From NCBI GenBank assembly GCA_029027985.1, contig CP119076.1:1736001-1800000 (forward strand): 64,000 bases of DNA. Reading direction: 5' to 3'. The position numbers and the translations under genes were made by a program. The stretch comes from Klebsiella aerogenes (GTDB lineage Bacteria; Pseudomonadota; Gammaproteobacteria; Enterobacterales; Enterobacteriaceae). The notes beneath the pieces were generated by a model, which was not told the DNA's origin, searched no databases, and saw only the letters and a program-made list of their open reading frames with translations. Below, in pieces: positions 60,825 through 64,000 of the stretch (positions are counted from its first letter, which is position 1; every line of letters begins with the position of its first letter).

Positions 60825-61715
60825 TTAGCGAAGCGTCATTTGCCGCAACAGCCAGTCACGTAATGCGCTGATGTCGGCACGCTGCGCCATCTCCTGTGTT
60901 GCCGCCAGATAATAGTTTGCGCCGGGTAACGACATCCCGAATGGCGCCGACAATACCCCACGCTGCAAGAGATCGCGCGCCAGCAGTTCGCTGGCGATCA
61001 CCACGCCTTGTCCCGCCACCGCCGCCTGTAGCGCGTGCGTTTCATCACTGAAGGTTAATCCAGTATCGATACCTAACTGCGGGGGCCCGTAGCGGCGCTG
61101 CCAGTTTTTCCAGTTTGGCGAATCTGCTGGGACGTGACGGTGCTCAACGTGAAACAGCGTCGCGTTACGTAAATCTTCCAGTCGCGTGATGGCAAGCGAT
61201 GGGCTGGCAACGACGATAAAGCGGTCTTCATGCAGCAGGGTGCAGTGCAAATCGCGCTCTGGCGTTTCGCGGTAACGAATGGCGACATCCACGCTGCGCT
61301 GGTTGAGGTCCACCCGCTCGACGCTGGTGTGCAACCGCAGGTCAATGGCGGGAAATTCCGCTTTGAATTCCGCTAACCGCGGCACCAGCCAATGGGTTAA
61401 GAAGTTGGAGGTGGTGGTGACGGTCAGCGACGGCGGCAGGTGGGAGCGGGCAATCTGCGCGGTGGCTTCTTCCAGCGCGCTAAAGGCGCGTTGGGTTCCG
61501 GCATAGAGGATCTCGCCGCTGGCGGTGAGGGTCACGCCCTGGGCGCTGCGTTCGCAAACCCGGCACTCCAGCACCGATTCCAGCAGCTTGATCTGATGGC
61601 TCACAGCCGTGGCGCTAACGTCCAACATGTCGGCAGCGCGTTTGAAACTGCGGCAGTGGGCGACGGCGTGAAAGGCGCGTAGCGCACCCAGCGGTGGCAG
61701 ACGGTTTTTTCTCAT
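60825..61715 (-). CDS. LysR-family transcriptional regulator (GcvA-like)
   Basis: The 296-residue protein has an N-terminal winged helix (LGALRAFHAVAHCRSFKRAADMLDVSATAVSHQIKLLESVL) and a LysR substrate-binding domain (LTVTTTSNFLTHWLVPRLAEF, VDVAIRYRE, AVAGQGVVIASELLARDLL). The pattern is that of the GcvA/AmpR group. The divergent membrane protein gene at 61848 is a likely target, since LysR proteins often control their divergent neighbour. Confidence 0.88.
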   Translation of the reverse strand: MRKNRLPPLGALRAFHAVAHCRSFKRAADMLDVSATAVSHQIKLLESVLECRVCERSAQGVTLTASGEILYAGTQRAFSALEEATAQIARSHLPPSLTVTTTSNFLTHWLVPRLAEFKAEFPAIDLRLHTSVERVDLNQRSVDVAIRYRETPERDLHCTLLHEDRFIVVASPSLAITRLEDLRNATLFHVEHRHVPADSPNWKNWQRRYGPPQLGIDTGLTFSDETHALQAAVAGQGVVIASELLARDLLQRGVLSAPFGMSLPGANYYLAATQEMAQRADISALRDWLLRQMTLR

Positions 61716-61847
61716 GGCTGAGTTTTTCTCATCTATGGCTGAAAACTATGCGTTTGTCTGACCAATTATACAGGAGGTAGGCTGCTGACATGTGAAGTGA
61801 CCGCTGAATTTAATTCATCAGCATTTGAGAATGTCAGGAGTGGAAAA

Positions 61848-62405
61848 ATGAGTGTGTGTCTGAACCCACGTGTCGCCAGGGCGAAAACCAGTGCTGAACC
61901 ACGCACGCAAACCATCGCGCTGAGCAGCGTATTTGCGATGGGGGCGCTGTTATTGAATGTCTCTACCCTGTTGGGCGTTGCCGGTTGTCTGGCGTTGTTG
62001 CTGGCGCTGATTGGCGTTTTTGCTGCTGGTCATGCCATGACGCGCTGGCAACCGTGGCCAGCGCGCTACGCTTTTTTGCTATCAGCGGTTGGCTGGCTGT
62101 TGACGCTGGTGGCCTGGCATGGCCCTTATGGTTGGCAAGCGTTGCTGCCGGGGATCATGGCTGGCGCATTGGGCCTTGGCAGCGCCTGGCAAGACAACGG
62201 CGTGAAGCAAAGGGTGCTGAGCATGATGGAGAAAAGCGTAATGGCGATAAGCATTGTTGTTGCTGTTACGGCGACCCTGTTAACAAATCATTATGCCGAC
62301 TCGGGAAGAACTGGCTTTGGCTATGCGCTGACGGTGCTGGTGGATCTGGCGCTGCTGGGGGCGTTAGTGGTGAGAATCAGGGAGCAGGACGAGAAGCGCG
62401 AGTGA
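61848..62405 (+). CDS. Unrecognised membrane protein, divergent from the LysR gene
   Basis: The 185-residue protein has about five hydrophobic segments (ALSSVFAMGALLLNVSTLLGVAGCLALLLALIGVFAAG, YAFLLSAVGWLLTLVAW, LLPGIMAGALGLGSAW, VMAISIVVAVTATLLT, YALTVLVDLALLGALVV). No family is recognised. GGAG stands eight bases before the chosen ATG. It is probably regulated by the LysR protein. Confidence 0.65.
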   Translation: MSVCLNPRVARAKTSAEPRTQTIALSSVFAMGALLLNVSTLLGVAGCLALLLALIGVFAAGHAMTRWQPWPARYAFLLSAVGWLLTLVAWHGPYGWQALLPGIMAGALGLGSAWQDNGVKQRVLSMMEKSVMAISIVVAVTATLLTNHYADSGRTGFGYALTVLVDLALLGALVVRIREQDEKRE

Positions 62406-62470
62406 TAAAAGGCGACCACGGTTTCTGCCTGGTTGGCAAACCGTGCAGATTCATTGAGGCCGCAAAGCAA

Positions 62471-62496
62471 AAAGCCTGCTCGAAAGCAGGCTTTTC
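62471..62496 (-). terminator. Terminator of the first tRNA-Asn gene
   Basis: AAGCCTGCT and AGCAGGCTT pair around CGAA, with T runs on the minus strand; it lies just beyond the 3' end of the tRNA. Confidence 0.8.
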
Positions 62497-62502
62497 TAAA
62501 TT

Positions 62503-62578
62503 TGGCTCCTCTGACTGGACTCGAACCAGTGACATACGGATTAACAGTCCGCCGTTCTACCGACTGAACTACAGAGGA
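62503..62578 (-). tRNA. tRNA-Asn (GTT)
   Basis: On the minus strand the 76-nt sequence starts TCCTCTGTAGTTCAGTCGG, has anticodon GTT in GGACTGTTAATCC, the TTCGAGTCC arm and ends with encoded CCA. It is identical to the copy at 62756. Confidence 0.97.
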
Positions 62579-62726
62579 ATCGTGTGAACGGGGCGCATGG
62601 TAACGAGGGGATTGCTGGAAGTCAAAGGAGATTACGTCATTTTCGACCGTTCGCTGGTAAAACCAGCAACGCCACCGTTTTTTGCGACATTTAAGCGAGA
62701 AAAGGGGATAACACAGAAACGAAAAA

Positions 62727-62750
62727 ACCTGCTCGAAAGCAGGCTTTTCT
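62727..62750 (-). terminator. Terminator of the second tRNA-Asn gene
   Basis: ACCTGCT and AGCAGGC(T) pair around CGAA with T runs on the minus strand, much like the terminator of the other copy. Confidence 0.75.
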
Positions 62751-62755
62751 GAATA

Positions 62756-62831
62756 TGGCTCCTCTGACTGGACTCGAACCAGTGACATACGGATTAACAG
62801 TCCGCCGTTCTACCGACTGAACTACAGAGGA
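62756..62831 (-). tRNA. tRNA-Asn (GTT), second copy
   Basis: This 76-nt gene is identical to the copy at 62503. The two are 177 bp apart, each with its own terminator. tRNA-Asn genes are integration sites of the yersiniabactin island in Klebsiella and other enterobacteria, but both are intact and empty here. Confidence 0.97.
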
Positions 62832-62991
62832 ATCGTGTGGAGTGGTATCTTAGCGGCGAAAAAACTTTTGTCAAACATCAATTCACCGGCGATAGAACGC
62901 TCGCCGCATCTATCAACAATTTGTCGTAATTACCGGCTATTTATCAGGAAAAATACTTTGCAGGTTTAGCATTTCTCAATCATCATTTGAA

Positions 62992-64000
62992 ATGTTGTTT
63001 CAACTCTTCTCACTAAGGTCTCCCTTGAACGTCACTTCAGCAGTACGCCAGGCCGTCGCGCGCACGTCCTGGTTCAAAAAGCGGAAGAGCTATCGTGTGC
63101 TCTACTGGCGTGAAATCAGCCCTCTTGCCATCCCCATTCTGCTGGAAAACGCCTGTGTATTATTAATGGGCGTATTGAGTACTTTTCTTGTGAGCTGGCT
63201 TGGCAAAGAGGCAATGGCCGGAGTGGGCCTGGCCGACAGCTTTAACATGGTGATTATGTCGTTCTTCGCCGCGATCGACCTTGGCACCACCGTGGTGGTG
63301 GCCTTCAGTCTCGGCAAACGTGACAGGCGGCGGGCGAGGGCGGCCGCGCGGCAGTCGCTGGCAATCATGACCCTGTTTTCGATCGTGCTGGCAGTGATTA
63401 TTCATGCCTTTGGTCAACAGATTATCGATATCGTCGCCGGTGACGCCACCTCGCAGGTTAAAGCGCTGGCCTTAACCTATCTCGAACTGACCGTGCTGAG
63501 TTACCCGGCGGCGGCTATTGCCTTAATCGGTAGCGGGGCGCTTCGCGGCGCGGGGACCACCAAAATACCGCTGTTAATTAACGGCGGTATGAATATCCTG
63601 AATATTATTATCAGCAGCATCCTGATTTACGGCGTCTTCTCCTGGCCGGGACTCGGTTTTGTCGGTGCCGGTTTGGGGCTGACCATCGCCCGTTATATCG
63701 GCGCGCTGGCAACTATCTGGGTGCTGATGATTGGTTTTAACCCGGCGCTGCGCATCTCGCTGAAAAGCTATTTTAAGCCATTTAACTTTGCCATTATCTG
63801 GGAAGTCATGGGGATTGGTATTCCGGCGAGTATCGAATCGGTGCTGTTTAACGGCGGTAAGCTGTTGACCCAGATGTTTGTTGCCGGTATGGGTACCAAT
63901 GTTATCGCGGGTAACTTTATTGCCTTCTCGGTCGCCTCGTTGATTAACCTGCCGGGTAACGCGTTGGGCTCGGCTTCCACCATTATTACCGGCAAACGAC
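62992..64000 (+). CDS. yeeO: MATE-family exporter YeeO, N-terminal part (runs off the window)
   Basis: The frame is open from ATG 62992 to the window end (336 codons). It matches E. coli YeeO: KRKSYRVLYWREISPLAIPILLENACVLLMGVLSTFLVSWLGKEAMAGVGLADSFNMVIMSFF, then GKRDRRRARAA and GSGALRGAGTTKIPLLINGGMNILNI. It is a multidrug/flavin exporter of the MATE type with twelve predicted spans, eight or so of which are within the window. E. coli yeeO also lies beside a tRNA-Asn gene. The N-terminus here is shorter than the annotated E. coli one. Confidence 0.9.
   Translation, partial: MLFQLFSLRSPLNVTSAVRQAVARTSWFKKRKSYRVLYWREISPLAIPILLENACVLLMGVLSTFLVSWLGKEAMAGVGLADSFNMVIMSFFAAIDLGTTVVVAFSLGKRDRRRARAAARQSLAIMTLFSIVLAVIIHAFGQQIIDIVAGDATSQVKALALTYLELTVLSYPAAAIALIGSGALRGAGTTKIPLLINGGMNILNIIISSILIYGVFSWPGLGFVGAGLGLTIARYIGALATIWVLMIGFNPALRISLKSYFKPFNFAIIWEVMGIGIPASIESVLFNGGKLLTQMFVAGMGTNVIAGNFIAFSVASLINLPGNALGSASTIITGKR

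Noticed and set aside
62503..62831. tRNA-Asn as integration site of an island in this window
   Set aside because: Both genes are intact, and no integrase or partial tRNA repeat lies near them; the only integrated element found is in sbcB.

Overview
The window looks like a Klebsiella-type enterobacterial chromosome: GC-rich coding DNA with plaP, sbcB, dacD, sbmC, yeeA, yeeX, cobUST, shiA, yeaR-yoaG, tRNA-Asn and yeeO homologues in an order related to E. coli. A complete 36.7 kb prophage interrupts it. Host genes before the prophage are the end of plaP, an ArsR regulator, a second EF-G and sbcB (exonuclease I, leftward).

Prophage (about 4745-41407). It sits inside the 5' end of sbcB. A 12-bp core lies in the sbcB codons for Phe-His-Asp-Tyr and again at the right end. 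There a 14-codon orphan of the original sbcB start survives, pointing away from dacD. The phage therefore replaced the N-terminus, start codon and promoter of exonuclease I with its own. A leftward early operon (14953 to 6341) encodes small membrane proteins, a 16 x 9-residue repeat protein, a RecE-like nuclease, an SSB-like protein, a family A DNA polymerase, an ANR-type regulator, a VRR-NUC nuclease, a SprT-like protease, a SNF2 helicase and an AlpA-like protein. A LexA-type repressor and a Cro-like protein form the switch. The rightward early side carries a primase-helicase, an iteron array (probable origin) and a small HTH protein. The late region has a T7-like virion plan: connector, scaffold, capsid, tail tubular proteins, internal virion proteins, terminase, a tail spike with an SGNH esterase, and a lectin-like protein. 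It ends with a P21-type pinholin / SAR endolysin / Rz-Rz1 cassette. Two low-GC genes lie antisense within it.

Most striking signal: five same-strand copies of the 16-mer RGTCRGGATTCCGACC, each just upstream of a late gene block. At a fixed distance each is followed by a hexamer of form nAnnnT, the two most conserved positions of a bacterial -10 box. In each case the -10 or predicted start site overlaps or adjoins the 5' arm of an inverted repeat. The 3' arm covers the next gene's ribosome-binding region, or for the terminase gene forms a terminator. This predicts late promoters whose own transcripts lack the inhibitory 5' arm, while read-through transcripts carry it.

Host genes after the prophage are dacD, sbmC (with a LexA-box-like site), yeeA, yeeX, cobU-cobS-cobT, a SAHH-like protein, an HPP protein, a sugar/polyol operon (MFS transporter, dehydrogenase, stand-alone PTS EIIA, TIM-barrel isomerase, LacI regulator), shiA with a lipoate-ligase-like gene, a periplasmic protein with a GGDEF-EAL protein, yeaR with a double-domain yoaG, a LysR regulator, two identical tRNA-Asn genes and the start of yeeO.
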